Assembly: GCA_963682175.1 (NCBI GenBank)
Contig: OY821771.1
Location: 38,336,201 to 38,400,200 of the forward strand
Source: Triglochin maritima
Taxonomy: Eukaryota; Streptophyta; Magnoliopsida; Alismatales; Juncaginaceae
Direction: 5' to 3'
Length of the DNA stretch: 64,000 nt
A program made the translations under genes and the position numbers. Under the pieces are notes generated by a model that worked only from the letters and a program-made list of their open reading frames with translations, made no database searches and was not told the origin of the DNA. Positions 1-13,168 of the stretch are shown piece after piece (within the stretch, counting starts at the first letter, position 1; the number at the start of each line of letters is the position of its first letter).

Positions 1-171
1 GTGTTGCACGCTTTTGTGTTTAGCAACGTGGAACTATTATTTCCAACAGGACATGTATGTCTAACCTCGAATACTTCTTGTACCGGTCTTTAGAAATTGG
101 ATTCCACATTCGTCGTCTAAAATTCCAAAAGGTTGATCTCAAACTAGAAAAATAATTAGAAACTTTGTGGT

Positions 172-1425
172 TCGTCAACTTCAACATTACCCCAGTGCCT
201 CAAAAGAGGCTCTTGTATGTAGTCATACCCCATGCTATTCAGGTAGGTTCAGTGCCGGAGCCATGTTATGAGCAGGTGGGGCACCTGCCCCACCCAGATT
301 TTCCCACAAAAAAATCCCAATTTTTTTAATTTTTTTAATTCAATCATATATATTTAAGTATAGTATCTTGAAGTTTGTGGTATAATTGTTTAACTGTAGT
401 TTAATTTGGAAATTAAGAGGAGTTAAGATAATATTTTGACAAAAAATGATTTTAGAGTCAATTTGATTTAGATTGGAGACTTTGAAGTTCTTCTGAACAA
501 CTACATTTGGAAGATAAGTTATAATCTTTTGGACTTGCATTGTTGTGTAAGTTTGATAATTTTTTAGTTGAAAAATGAATATTGCATAAATTTTAATTAG
601 GTACTGTGGATGTTTGGGATTTGACTTTTTTGATTATGACGTGCAATTTTACTTTTCTAGTACAGTTATACTTACTGACATATTATATCTCACTTTGACA
701 ATGTCGAGTTCATTGGTTGACTGAAAATGAAATGAAAACTTAAAATAAACTAGCATTTATAGGAAACTTATTCATCAATGTCATTCTAGACATAAGAGTC
801 GTAGAATGAATAATAAATCAAAAGTCTGCAATTCCACGAACAAAAATAGCAATGCGCATAAATAGTAATAATTATTACAAAAAAAATTATTATAATTTTA
901 CGTTATACTTATATACTATTTTGCTATCTTTATTTGTCTAAATTTTATCGATTTTAAATTTAAGAAGGAACATAGCCAATAAATCTTACCAAACCATATG
1001 TTTTGTGTTTGGATATTGGAATTTTAGTTGTAAGAATAAAATCAATTTAACCATGTCGTGTTTTATAGTTGTAAAAATTTCTTTTGAATGTTTGAATTTT
1101 AATGTATTCATGTTTGGAAAAATGTTAAAAATAGGAAGGATATTTTCAATTTTTCATTTTTTAAATTAATTTATTAAAATATCATCTTAAATTTGTAGGT
1201 CCTACATAAAAAATTCGACCAACGGAAAGACAATCTGCCCCACCCAGAAAAAAATTATGGATCTGCCCCTGGGTTGGTTGTTTCCAATTTTGACTTGATG
1301 CAAAGTGCAATAAATTTCTACTATTTCACAATAAATAAGAAATGCATACAATTTATATTGTCATTTTTATTTAGTCCATGATAATCCAAATGCCAAAGAG
1401 TAGTTTAATCGTCGACCCACTGGAA
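172..1425 (-). repeat. SINE-like dispersed repeat, copy 1, split by a hAT element
   Basis: The two outer pieces (about 172-249 and 1280-1425) together match the repeat at 34740-35008: both share the segment 'gtgcctcaaaagaggctc' and, further on, 'gtttccaatt' and 'ccaaatgcc' at matching spacing. The 1-kb hAT-like element at 250-1271 interrupts this copy. I see no target duplication around copy 1, so its limits are set only by similarity to copy 2. It lies in the partial first intron of the YchF-like gene. Orientation follows copy 2, whose reverse complement resembles a plant SINE 3' end; that family assignment is tentative. Confidence 0.55.
250..1271. mobile_element. Non-autonomous hAT-type transposon in the YchF first intron
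   Basis: The left end 'cagtgccggagccat' and the reverse complement of the right end 'caggggcagatccat' form imperfect terminal inverted repeats of the hAT type. Each is followed inward by a 'tggggca...tgccccaccca' motif. The flanks 'ggtaggtt' (242-249) and 'ggttggtt' (1272-1279) match at 7 of 8 positions, as expected for an aged 8-bp hAT target duplication. The interior is AT-rich and has no transposase ORF. It is inserted into an older SINE-like repeat, so the insertion order is clear. Confidence 0.7.
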
Positions 1426-2191
1426 ATGAAAATAAACATAGTATACTTGTAGTTGTGGGTTAAGATGTAAATGGAAATGGGAAACACATTACGAAGTTGC
1501 CCTTATATTGAGACCACGAGTTTTAATATTTTTCGTAGCTCTTCACTCTTAACACATTACACATATTGTTTCTTATGAATGTAGTTATAGATGCACTACT
1601 GTTTTTTTTGAATTTTGTTTAGTTATTCATAGGGCCATACTGACGCAATGTGCAAGAGATTTCTCCCAACAATTGCCTCAAGTAACACAATTGACAAATA
1701 CTAAATGGATAAATTCCTTCCCTACAATTCAATAGTTTAGGAAAATTTCCAAATCACTAACCCAACAACAAGAGATGTGATCTATGTCCTCTTTCGATGG
1801 AGAAGAAACAAAAGACAAATCAAATTTTGTAAAACCAAAAGAAACTGAGTCAATTGACTTACATAACCACCCTTGAATGTTTTACATCCATACTTATCTA
1901 CACCCCCATGCATTATGGGCTCATTCATGTTTGTCCCAATACCACACAAACTACTACACTTAATCAAATACACATAACATTATTCTTGAAACATATTTAG
2001 GCATAAACACATAACATTAAACACAAGACATTATGCATTTAACGTGAAAATATTTAATGACAAATAACGTGGCTGTTTGGTTTTGATTCGCGACAATCGA
2101 CGTGTCGACGGTGTTGGCTCAGATTCATGCATGGTTGTCGTCGTGGATATTGTCGTTGCTAATTCTGCATCACATACTTATCCTCTTTCAG

Positions 2192-5100
2192 GTTGAGAAT
2201 GGAAAAGCTCAGGCTGCAAATTTTCCTTTTTGTACTATAGAGCCCAATGTTGGGATTGTTGCTGTCCCAGATCCTAGGCTGAATGTTCTTTCTGAGTTAA
2301 GTAAATCACAGAGAAGCGTCCCTGCATCTATAGAATTTGTGGATATTGCTGGACTTGTAAAAGGAGCAAGCCAAGGAGAGGTAGTCCTGAATTTCTAATT
2401 GCAACTTTTCTGTTGGTTCTTGTATATCTTGTGTTGCGTTGATATGGTTTAACTGAGTTTCTTGCATTTACATACTTCCATATCTTATCATAATTAAAAT
2501 GATTTAGTTTGAACAACTTTGTGGATTCGATAGTATGATAAAAATTAACGATAGTAATTGAATTATGTTTACCATAATCTTCACATACCATTTGGTACTT
2601 CTTTGTGAAAAATAATAGTGTTTGGTGTAATATAAGTTTCTAAGAAACACTATGTTACTAGGCAGACTATATTGTCATGCTTCAGTGCCAGCAGTTTGCT
2701 ACTGTAAAATGTGCATTCTGATGTCAAACCAGAATTCTGAAATTTCCGCTCATAAATTTTGGTATTATGATTCTATTGTGCTGGCTTACTGAAATTATTG
2801 TATGGTCAGTATGATTCATTAACAGAAATGACCCTTTTATTTTCTCAGGGACTGGGAAACAAGTTTTTGTCTCACATTCGTGAAGTAGATTCAATACTTC
2901 AGGTACGTTGTTCCGTCGTATCAATTTATCTCAACATTACCTGCTTGCTATTTTTAAGTTGTGTATCATTAGATTACAATAAGGAGTTCCATGAAAAAGT
3001 GTTGAAATTATGATCTATACCAATGTTTAGGGAACGCTTAGGCACTTGCGTGGTTGCCCAGAGCTGGGCGACCAATGTTTTTTGTTTTCTTTTGTTTTAA
3101 TTTTTAAAAAAATCAGAAAAAATCAGGAAAAATGATAGAAACAAACCTTCCATGTTTGGACTTCGAAAAGACACCTAATTCATCGACCAAAGCCTCACTA
3201 GGTACCCCCTCTACCCACTCAAACACTTTGTCCTTTTATTTTATTAATATTAGAGTTTGTAATACAATTTAGAAGGCAAAACAATCACAATACAAGTGCC
3301 CTACACTCATAGTCATTCAATTCGACACATTATTCTAAAATCCAATTAGGAACTTCAATATCGTCGTCTTCCTCCAAGTCGTTCGGGTCGTCCACGTAGA
3401 CATTCTCTTCGTCGATTTCTTCATCATTGCTCGCAATGAACTCTTCATCCACATCTCGGGGAGCTTTAGAACTCGATGCACCAGGATCCCCATAACTATA
3501 AGAAATTATGTTGATGTCTTCATCTAATCATTCACTTAAGAAATGTGTAGTTGAGGACGTTGTGGATCGACGAGGCCGTCTTCGTGAAGATGGAGGTTCG
3601 AAGGCAGCTTCCTTCACCTAAGCCCACGTCAAATCCTCCCCAACGAAGACTGGATCGTCAATTTCTGCTAACCAAGAATGTTCTTCCAAGAGGTCGTAGT
3701 CCACACTGATAGGATCGAAGAATCCGGGACGTTCATTCTTTCTTGAAATCTTTGCTGCAACTTCTGGTTGTTACTGCCGGAATTCTTGAACGCTGGAATT
3801 GTTCATACCGGAATTCTTGAGCACCAGAGTAGCGGGGTAGAAAGTTGAGACTTGAGACTTGAGAATTGGGATTAAGATTTGAGAATTTGAGAGAATGAAA
3901 GAGTTGTAGGAGTAGGAGTGAGTGAAATGGATGAGGAAAGGGGGTATTTATAGAAAAAAAGTAGGAGGGAGGGGGGTTTAAAGCCAAAAAAAAGTTTTTT
4001 TCCTTTGTTACTGTAGCAATGGTTAGAAAACTAGTTGTTGCTACAGTAGCAACATGCAACGGCTAGAAATCTAGCCATTGCTGTGTTGTGCACAGTCCAG
4101 GACATGTGCACAGCACATGTCTTCGCCTCGCCTGGTCGCCTAGGCGATCGCCCATCGGAACATTGATCTATACCTCACCACTTAAGTTTTATTTTACAAT
4201 ATTTTTGTGTTTGTATAGTCAAATGACCCAAAAAGGATGGCGTAAGGTGAGTTAGATAACCCAATGTTTCCACCTTGCTCAGAAAATGTTTACAAGACTC
4301 AAAATTTACAATTTTAAGTATGGTAAGTTAGAAATCTAACCTCATTTCGTTATTGAATAATGTCTTGTATTAATTGTGATCAAGGAAGCATGGACACAGA
4401 CGGACACGGTACACGGACATGACATGACATGGACACTAAAATTTTCTATAAAATAGGTCAAGACATGGACACAAAATGAAAAATCTTCGTTCTAAACACA
4501 ACATTAAATGTCCATTTAGAGAACTTGGCCGAGTGGGATAGGAGACATCTGGAGAGGGATCCAAAGAAAGATGAGAGTGGAGGTAGAGGAAGAAAAGGGT
4601 GAGGAAGGAGAGACGGGAGAGAGACTGGGTTTGGGTTTAGAAAAAACCCTGAATCACGTAAATTGTTGTGTCCCCTTATGAACAGCCATGCCCGGCCCCA
4701 TGTGTCGAAGTTGTGTCCAAATTTATAAACCACCTTAGATAGCCCGGACACGCTATGTGGAGTGTCGGACACGTGCCGAAGGCGTTTCTGTGACCTGCAT
4801 ATGTCCGATACAGACCCTTCAGCCACTTTGAATTTTCCGTGCTTTCTAGATTGTTATCTTAGCGCTCGTTTTGTTGTATGATTTGCATGAACATTTTTAG
4901 TTTTTTACCTGGGTCTATCAACCTTAATAAAGTTATATCTTGTTCAAATGCCTGTTTTGACTAAATGAATGACTGCGGATAATTTTTTCAGGTTGTACGC
5001 TGCTTTGAGGACAATGACATTGTCCATGTGAATGGAAAAGTTGATCCTAAAACAGATATTGATGTTATAAACTTGGAGTTGGTCTTTTCTGACCTTGATC

Positions 5101-7880
5101 AGGTATAATGATTTAGATACTCCATTGGGAAAACAGTTTCATGATTTCAATAGTAAAAATTCAATTTGTTTATGTCCTAGCACAATTATGATTTCTTAGT
5201 CTGACTATCTTGCAAATCTGACTTGTGCAGATTGAAAAGAGATTGGAAAAACTCAAGAAAAGCAAAACAAAAGATTCACAGTCTAAATTAAAGGTATAAT
5301 CAGTGAATTTACGTGATACATAGAAATTGGGATGTTCTATCATTGAATATTTTTGCAAATTATTGGTTGTATATTAATAATAGGAAGATGCAGAAAGGTC
5401 TGCCTTGGATAAAATTCAGAAAGTTCTGATGGATGGGAAGCCAGCACGCTCTGTTTCTCTAACAGATCTTGAGAAGGATTCTGTTCATCATCTCTGTTTG
5501 CTCACGATGAAACCGGTGATTTATGTTGCTAATGTTGCTGAGACAGACCTTGCCGAACCTGAGAAGGTCTCCCATGTCGGAGAAGTCAAGGATCTTGCAT
5601 CACAACTGCAATCTGGCCTTGTGACTATTTCAGCACAGGTAGATTCTGTTAGCATGTTTAGATTTACATTTAGTTTATGTTTATATTGATTGCTGAATGG
5701 AAAGCTCAAATTTAGGTCTATATTGATTTTTGTGCTGCCTTCAAGTTATATTGCTCCAAGTTGGCAACTTTCTAGGCCGTCATCAGGACTTAAAGCTTCA
5801 ACCAAATTTGAGGACTCAAACTAAATTTTTCTTGCCAAGTTGTCATCTTTCTTGGACTCCAAGTTGCCATCTTTCTCGGACTCGTAATCAGGACTAAAGC
5901 TCCAACCAAATTTGAGGGACCCAAACTAAATTTCTCCTGCCAGTCCTTTCCACCATACAAGTTCAAAGCTACGCTCATATCATACTCCACAAAATTATAG
6001 AGAAACTCCCCACCTTCAGAAGATAAATAAATAGTTGTGACTTTAAATCAATGAAGCAAATATGAAATTTAATGAGTTCCTTGGTATCATGGTTAAAATT
6101 GGAAAACTAATAATTATCGAGTAAAGATTTGTTTTCCCACAAATCCACCAAGAATCTTACAACTTAATATCCTACAACTGTCAGCTACTAATGTTAAAAT
6201 TGTAGCCCAACGTTCAACTGAACATAGCCATGTGTATAGTGGTGACCCAGACACTCGGCAGATTCTCCTGGAAAAGTTCTAATGATGCATGGGTAGTATT
6301 TCTGTAACTTCCTTGTAGGTATTTATTGACTAAATGCTGGCCTAGTGCTTTTAGGTCAGAAGACTTTTGAAGATAAAGTCAGTGCAGTATCAACTCTTGT
6401 GAGGGTCATTGAAAATTTCACTTTCTGTCTTCCAGTGGGCTGTTGTATGTAATTATTCGAAACTGTCAGTTGATGTGGTTTTTTACATCATGAATTGTTT
6501 GTGATCCATTAGGTTGAGTCCGAGCTAACTGAACTTCCTCCTGAAGAAAGAACAGAGTATTTGAAATCTCTTGGTGTAAATGAAAGCGGACTAGGAAATC
6601 TTATAAGAGCAACCTACGCTCTTTTGGGATTGCGGACATATTTTACATCTGGAGAGAAGGTACGTGAAATGTTCAATTTGAAAAGCTTAAGTGAAATGTA
6701 TATGCTCATTGACCATCATTTCATATATTTGTTTGTTGTATAGGAAACAAAAGCATGGACGATACATGCAGGTTCACTAAAGTTTTGCTTCTATAAAATG
6801 TTTCTCTGTTGCTCGTTGTTTTACTGATTGATCACTCATGATCTAGGCATGACAGCACCACAAGCCGCAGGAGTCATCCATTCTGATTTTGAGAAGGGCT
6901 TCATTCGAGCAGAGACCGTAAGAAATATTATTTATTCCTATTAGAATTTTATTTTTATTAGCTGATATATATTGTTTAGTCAAAGCCTCACCTAAGTCTC
7001 CACAGTGTTCCCTTATGCCACCACAGCCATTCTTAACCTCGCCAGCTTGTTCTTCCACTGTCTACTTTCTTTTAACTATGTTTATTTTTTGTATTATCAA
7101 GTGGTGATCTGCTACAATTGGATTTTTAGATATCTTATTTTTAAAATTTTCAACATTTGTGTATTTTTTTAAACTTGTGTATACCTTATTAGGGTGACAT
7201 TTTTTATTTAGTTTTGGTTGAATTTGCTATAATTTGTTGATTTATGTTCTTTTGGGGATTGGAATTTTAGTCCTATAGGCTGCACTTTATATGCTCCTAT
7301 TTTGAACTCCTAGGTTGGTGTCTAATGGTTACTCTAAATGCTTGCATTATCTGTGAGGATAATTGCATATATCTCCATGAAAATCTTCCATCTTGAACTC
7401 GTCCACATTCAGTTCCGACCTAGTTAAATGATGAGGTACTTTAAAGCCTAACTTTCTATCCTCTAGAGAAGAATGTCTTTTTTAAAGTGCATGTGAGAGC
7501 AAATTGATGCAAGCATTCCAAGTTTTAGTTCATTAACGCAATAGTTTTTACTCAGTTTATATAATATAGATATGATTAGCATGTGTGAACTGTGTTATTA
7601 TCCTTAGGCTTTGTTTAAGGAAAATAGTGTAAGATTGCTTCAATTTTGGCAATATTTCAGGTGTCTTATGATGATTTTGTTGCTGCTGGTTCTTTAGCTG
7701 CAGCGAGGGAGAAAGGACTTGTAAGTATAATGAACTTCAACTTGTCGCACACCATTTTGATATATGCTTGGGATGACAGACCAAGCAATTGACATGTTTC
7801 TTGCAATACAGCTGAGGTCTGAGGGTAAAGATTACGTTGTAAAGGAAGGAGACGTCATGCTTTTCCGGTTCAATGTTTGA
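2192..7880 (+). CDS. Organelle-type YchF/Obg-like P-loop NTPase (5'-partial)
   Basis: Ten exons can be read: 2192-2380, 2849-2902, 4992-5102, 5231-5293, 5384-5638, 6513-6659, 6744-6771, 6847-6917, 7661-7720 and 7812-7880. All junctions are GT-AG and the frame stays open for 348 residues to a TGA after 'FRFNV'. Visible motifs are the switch segment [11 protein letters not shown], the G3 motif DIAGLVKGA, the N-V-A-E form of G4 (ANVAETD) that in YchF proteins goes with ATP preference, and a C-terminal TGS domain around [17 protein letters not shown]. The sequence is of the bacterial YchF kind, like the Arabidopsis organellar homologue (At1g56050 type), and not like cytosolic OLA1. Family members bind ribosomes and hydrolyse ATP; their exact plant role is unsettled. 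Residues before VENGKAQ, meaning the transit peptide and the Walker A, are absent; they must lie on an exon left of the window, because nothing in 1-2191 encodes a GxxNxGKST loop. Introns carry several transposons. Confidence 0.93.
3021..4165 (-). mobile_element. hAT deletion derivative with promoter and transposase C-terminal remnant
   Basis: The element runs from 'caatgttt' to 'aacattg' and is flanked by the perfect 8-bp duplication 'atctatac' (3013-3020 and 4166-4173). Reverse complements of both ends share a cgcctaggcga-like subterminal pattern. Read on the minus strand it starts with a good TATA box (tataaata, plus 3945-3952) and a pyrimidine-rich leader. It then jumps to an acidic C-terminal coding remnant (about 3533 down to a stop at 3330) ending in VPNWILE. 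This looks like an internally deleted autonomous element that kept its promoter and 3' end. Assignment to hAT rests on the 8-bp duplication and the termini. It sits in intron 3 of the YchF-like gene as counted from the hidden first exon. Confidence 0.78.
4388..4826. mobile_element. Probable non-autonomous transposon remnant (ggacacg-rich)
   Basis: A block within the same YchF intron begins with repeated 'ggacac' motifs, including 'gacatgacatgacatggacac', and ends with 'gtgtcggacacgtgccg'. Its two ends therefore carry inverted ggacac/gtgtcc motifs. It has no coding capacity. I could not find a convincing target duplication, so the boundaries are approximate and the superfamily is unknown. Confidence 0.4.
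5755..5941. repeat. Imperfect tandem repeat in a YchF intron
   Basis: A unit of about 80-100 bp starting 'ccaagttg' occurs at about 5755 and 5857, with a short partial copy between them. Shared stretches include 'caaccaaatttgagg' and 'caaactaaattt'. The repeat lies in the intron between exons 5384-5638 and 6513-6659 and has no coding meaning that I can see. Confidence 0.6.
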
Positions 7881-10709
7881 AAAACACTGAAGGTCCGAGC
7901 TCCATAAGAATTTTGATTTTCCTTTTTTACGACGGCATTTCCTCTTGAAGGCTAGGAGCATGAGGATATTTCAAGTTCTTCAGTGGCTCACATTGAATTT
8001 GAAATGTCAACTACTCCATGAGAGAGTTGTGACTTGGTGATGCAAATTTTGATGGTTGCGGAATGGGTATTTCAATTATGCCTTCCAACTGGCTGGTGTC
8101 CCAACCCAACCACCAGATTACAGACTCCATAGCCTATCAAAATGCAATTAATTAGTAGATATTCATTTTTTATGAGTTAAGTTGAAGAAATCCTCAATAA
8201 TGGTTGGTAGCATCCAAGTACTTCCTTGGCTCATTGAAGAACAAATAAATAGAGTTGGACAACAGATTGAGACTAGTGTTATGAGCTTAAGATTCTACCC
8301 TGGAAATTCCAGCACATATCATTACATATATTATACTATCAAGTTGTTTCGTGCATACATGATGGTTGCTTACCACCAATCACTTAGCATTAGCTTCTTC
8401 ATGCAAAATAATTACCATCATTTGGCGTGTAAGCAACAAAACATTTTAATGTTTTCTTTATGTCTAAGCTTGATACGGACATCTTATTGAACAAATTGGG
8501 TATACCAAAGTGTTATTTTCTCCCGCATACAGTTGTCAATTTCATTGTAGTGTCTACATCTGTATCTCTGCAATAGCTCGGGTTCCAATTGCCAGCTTGT
8601 TTTTGATAGGGATGTTATTCTTAGTGTCGAAGGTCTTCTTCATAAAGTATATCCTGGAAATGTGGTATGTGAATTGCCGTTTTATATTTTTCATTAGACC
8701 GTCAAAGCAGATCATTTCAATGAGAAATGTCTTGATTTCGCTCCCAGCCGCATGCTCTCTAGATGTAGTACTGTTTGAAGTCTACTTTACAATTTGAAAG
8801 AAAATATACGGCTGTCGATGGAGGTCTGGAATTTCATAATTTGACCGTATTGTATATTTGAAGGTTAAAATTTTATCCGAAGAAAAAAAATGTACAAGAT
8901 CGAACTTTGAAATTTACTATCCTTGAACTTGTGAAGTGAATATAGGAATTGGTTTATTCTTTTGGGATAATGTTTGTTTACCCAGATACCCTTGTCATTT
9001 AATTCAAATGTGGTGTTTCTATACTGACAAATAAATAAATTATAAGGTTTTAAAGTTTTGAAGGGGAGAAAATGAAATGAGAATATAGCTTAGGACCTTG
9101 GTTGCATCCTATTCACTTTTTTCCCCTTAAAATTAAAATATATTGTTAACTCATTTCAATAGGCTTGGAGCCCACGCATGCCCATATATGTGATCAACTA
9201 ATTGATTTCTGGAATTTTAATGTTTCAAGTTTATATGCTTGAGGTGGAATGGAGTAGTGAATTGAAGTTGTGGATTTGTTGAGCTAATGCTTTGAAGAAT
9301 CGTAATGCGATTAGTGAAGCTTTGATATCGTTATTTATTGTGATTGAACCCACAACCAAACTTTCAAGGATGCCATGAAATAATGATGGGAGACAAGAAG
9401 ATTTTTCTAAAGAATGTTGTGATGGATGCATTTGGAGAAAGCTACGTCACTTCATCCTAGCTGTTGGCTTTATTAGTGTCTTGAAAGAGTGTCAATTGGT
9501 TTGGACCTCTTTTTTAAGTTTCACAATACGTATCATTTTGAGATGTTTAAAAAGAAAGTGTTGTTGCTGTTTTTTTCTTCAACTTCAAATAGTTAAAATC
9601 AAAGATAGAAATCTTGTGAAGTGTTAAATCATGTTGGGATATACATCGGATTCGATTGGTTTGCAAGAAGAGCATGCATTCATTTGATTTTAAAATAGAA
9701 GTGAGTGAACTCCTTCTAAGTACAATTTAATTAAGCCACGAATCTTCAGTTCTATGATTTTTAAGTTTTCATGGATATCAATTACCTAAATATCATTAAA
9801 TAAGGTCCACTCCAATTCCCCAAGTTTTAACATTTTATTTACAAACCAATCACACTCTTATTAAAGTAAAATATCATACACTTTAAACGAAAACACACAA
9901 CCAGAGCTAGCCTAATTTAGCCTAGTATTACTATTGGTAGAGAAGATTATTATACATTTTTCCATGCAACATCCAAACATTTCATTTTTTTGGTGTATAA
10001 AACATGTCATGTTTGGTGCCCTCCAAGAAGATCATCTACTCCTCATCATCATTCCTAGCAAGAATGGAGAAGATGCGAAGTTGTTCTCTTTGATCATCTT
10101 TTGTGGATGTTGGAGACTAATCAAATTGAAATCGACGGTAGTTTGGAGGAATTGCCAAGCCTTTATACGTGTTGAGGCCCAAAACTGCCCAAACCAAATG
10201 TGTGTACACATTTATGTTGCTATTATTATTATTATTATTTACAAAAGCTCTAACTTGGAGTCGATGAGATGGGCCCCGTAAGAGGGCATCCGAATTGTGT
10301 GGTGTCCTTTGTGATGAGGTGTGCTAATTGTGTCCTCTCACAAATGTCTTTTTTTTTTGGCATTTTTAGCATTATTGTGATGCTTGTCCAGTTTAGACCC
10401 TCATGTTTGTGGTATTGCATCAATGTCTTTAAAAAAAATCTATATAAAATCATGTAATCAAATATTCGTTGTATTTTTGTTCGTACGAATGTTTTCAGGA
10501 AAAAACTTAAAACTATTAACTATATGATCTGAAGTTCTGAACAAAAAATACTAAAAAATAGTTTGAAAAAACTTGTGATTCTTTTCTTTCTCATAAAAAA
10601 TAAAGCAGATTGATTTTGAAATTACGGAAATGTCCATATTGAAAATACAGTTGGGTGGTGAGAAATATGGTTACAAAGCAAACCAGATGAGGAAAATTTT
10701 CATGGTTTG
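7881..10709. other. Spacer between the YchF-like and dehydrogenase genes
   Basis: This 2.8-kb AT-rich stretch holds the 3' untranslated region of the YchF-like gene and the promoter of the next gene. The open frames in it (for example around 8182-8797 and 9934-10281) have no recognisable domains, splice context or codon bias, and I treat them as chance. A short TAT/TTA run lies near 10220-10240. I see no structured element. Confidence 0.5.
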
Positions 10710-13168
10710 ATGATGGTGATAATGATGAGGGGTTTGGTGGCATCACCACCAGTGTTAGGATCCATCAGAAGGGCATGTTTGTGTAGCTGCGCCGTGCAAT
10801 GGGATGGTGGGGTTTCTATGGTGCAAGGAGCTTCCAGAGGAATTGGCCTCCAATTTGTAAGAAACTCTTACTTGTACATGAAATTTGATATGTATATTTT
10901 TGTTTTTTGGTTTGGTTTTGGGTGAAATATGTTTGTTGTGTGTCTGTGTTTTGTGTTGGTCTTTAAAGTCTAGGATTTGTGAAGGTTGTGGGGTTTTGTT
11001 TGATATGCTTTTGTTTGTTGATTCTCATGTGAAATAATAATGTGACATTCCTTTCGTTTTTTTTTTTGTTTTTTTTTGAAAATTTGGGTTGTGATTGTGG
11101 TGGCATTTATGTTTTCATTTGTTTAGGTGAATCTCCTTTTGGATTCACAGGTTTTGATCATTTTGGTTGTTTGAACTGTTGTCTTGGTATATTGGAGTAA
11201 AGTTTGTTCCTGATGGAGTCGTTTGTTCCAAGATTTTGAAATTTTAAGATTCTCCCATTCCTTTTTTTTTCCTAATCACTAGAGGCTCTTTTGGTGTTTT
11301 CTTCTTCTTCTTCTTCTTCTTCTTCTTGTTTTTGGTTGTGAAGCGATAATGTTGCCGGTGAATCCCAGTTGCGGTTGCTAGGGAATGCAAAGTTTCACGG
11401 TTTGATTAAGGCATAATGACTGTAATGTGTGCTTGTCGCATAGGTCAAAATACTACTGGAAAGGGATGACAAACAACATGTTGTCGCTACTTGCCGCAAG
11501 CCCGAAGCATCAAGAGGACTCACTGAGTTGAAAAACAGATTTAATGATCGTCTATGCACATTACAGTTGGATCTAACAGATGAAAGCACTATAGAGGTGA
11601 CTTAAGTGTTATTCTTTATAATATTCCTTGTCTGCTTTGTAGCAAATTATTTAGTTTGATTGGTAATGTTTCTTTTCACCTTTAGCACAACTATATCTTT
11701 GTTCAGAATGTTGCTGTTTCATGCTGCGGAGGCAAGTGATTTTATATTTTTAACTCGATAATTGAACTCAAGAACTTAAATGCTAACAACACTTACTCTG
11801 TGATTCAGTACTTGTACAGACTACTGTAAACTATAAATTGTAAATGAAGTTGCAAAATTAATGGGTCCATTTCGAAAGTTCAAAAAAGACCAATAACTGC
11901 AACTTCACCACTTTGTTGACCATATTGTGCATTAATAATTTGGTTCAGTCCTTGTAATTCCTTTTCATATTTGTTATGTGAAATAGTTCATTTTTTGTTC
12001 GTTTTGATGCAATAGTTTGGACAAATTTCTGTATTTGTAGTTAACATATTTCATGGCAGGCATCGGCAAGTACCATAAAAGAAAGATATGGATATCTCAA
12101 CCTTCTCATTAATGCATCTGGAATACTATCAATTCCTGATATTCTACAACCAGGTTAAAACATCTTTCATGTTAGACCTTAAGTAGGATTCCACATGCGA
12201 TCTGTAGTCATAGCATTAAGCTTCTAGTTCTTTGTTACTCTGCACTTGTTCTGACTCCATCCCTTTACAGAAACAACTTTGAGTAAAATTCTGAAGTCAT
12301 CTTTGATGCTAACATATGAAGTGAATGCTGTCGGTCCCATCCTAGTAACAAAGGTGATCCTCTTTTAAAGATCTTTTTGGTTATGTCAATCTGGAAGGGA
12401 AAAAATCTGTAAATTTTCTTTAAGCTTATGTCTAATTTCATATGATTCATCTTGCGTAGCACATGTGGCCGCTTTTGAAGACCGGAGGAAACACTGGAAC
12501 TGAAAGGGGATTCTCAGTGCTAGCAAATATGAGTGCTCGAGTGGGATCTATTGGAGATAATGCATTAGGAGGATGGCATTCCTATCGAGCTTCCAAAACG
12601 GCATTAAATCAATGTAATGTTTCTTATTTCTCAAGTTCTCAATAGTGTTTTTGTAACATTAAGTGCTCGAAATGTGAGGCATTCTTGTTATGACAAACAC
12701 ATGGAAGAAGAGTTCAACTACAATTTTCCAAAGGCCAATAGTAGGATTAAACTCAAAAAATTCTAGCACATGGAATCATAAGGCAAACGATAAGTTAGTA
12801 ATCTATAAATCAACGTGTGTTGTTACTTTTTTTTCCTGTCAAAGCCATCCCATGGCTTGCCAGACTTAAGTGGAACAAATGTTATGGATATGCATCTTAG
12901 ACAGTGATACTTTGTTTTGAAATTTCTTGCAGTGACAAAGAATGCTGCATTGGAGTTTGCTCGAAGAAAAGACCCTATTGTTTACCTCTTACTCCATCCA
13001 GGGACCGTGGACACAGATCTATCGAAACCATTTCAGAAAAATGTTCCTCCACATAAGCTATTCACCAAGGAATTCTCAGTGCAGAAGCTTCTCAGCATCA
13101 TCGACAATGCAAAGCGTAGCGATAACGGAAAATTCTTCGCTTGGGATGGTCAGGAGATCCCTTGGTGA
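10710..13168 (+). CDS. C-factor-like short-chain dehydrogenase/reductase
   Basis: Six exons join without frame breaks: 10710-10856, 11444-11596, 12060-12153, 12271-12353, 12460-12613 and 12933-13168, giving about 288 residues. The ATG at 10710 opens the frame; the next in-frame ATG is at 10713. The Rossmann nucleotide loop is GASRGIG (residues 40-46). LLINASG stands in place of the usual NNAG. The catalytic residues appear as Ser184 (ANMSARVGS), Tyr201 and Lys205 (YRASK). The C-terminal part HPGTVDTDLSKPF and the final FAWDGQEIPW are typical of the C-factor/CsgA-like SDR group (NAD(P)-binding Rossmann proteins). The substrate is unknown for plant members. The first 30 residues are basic and hydrophobic and could be an organelle-targeting segment, which is inference. 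Intron 1 contains a TTC microsatellite near 11300. Confidence 0.9.

Noticed and set aside
2102..2398. Open frame that appears to add 30 hydrophobic residues before the YchF exon
   Set aside because: It starts at GTG, and the hydrophobic stretch is intron sequence ahead of a clear acceptor (tttcag at 2191). The family needs a P-loop there instead.
8182..8797. Two adjoining open frames downstream of the YchF-like gene
   Set aside because: No domain, no splice sites and AT-driven composition. Probably chance in untranslated or intergenic DNA.
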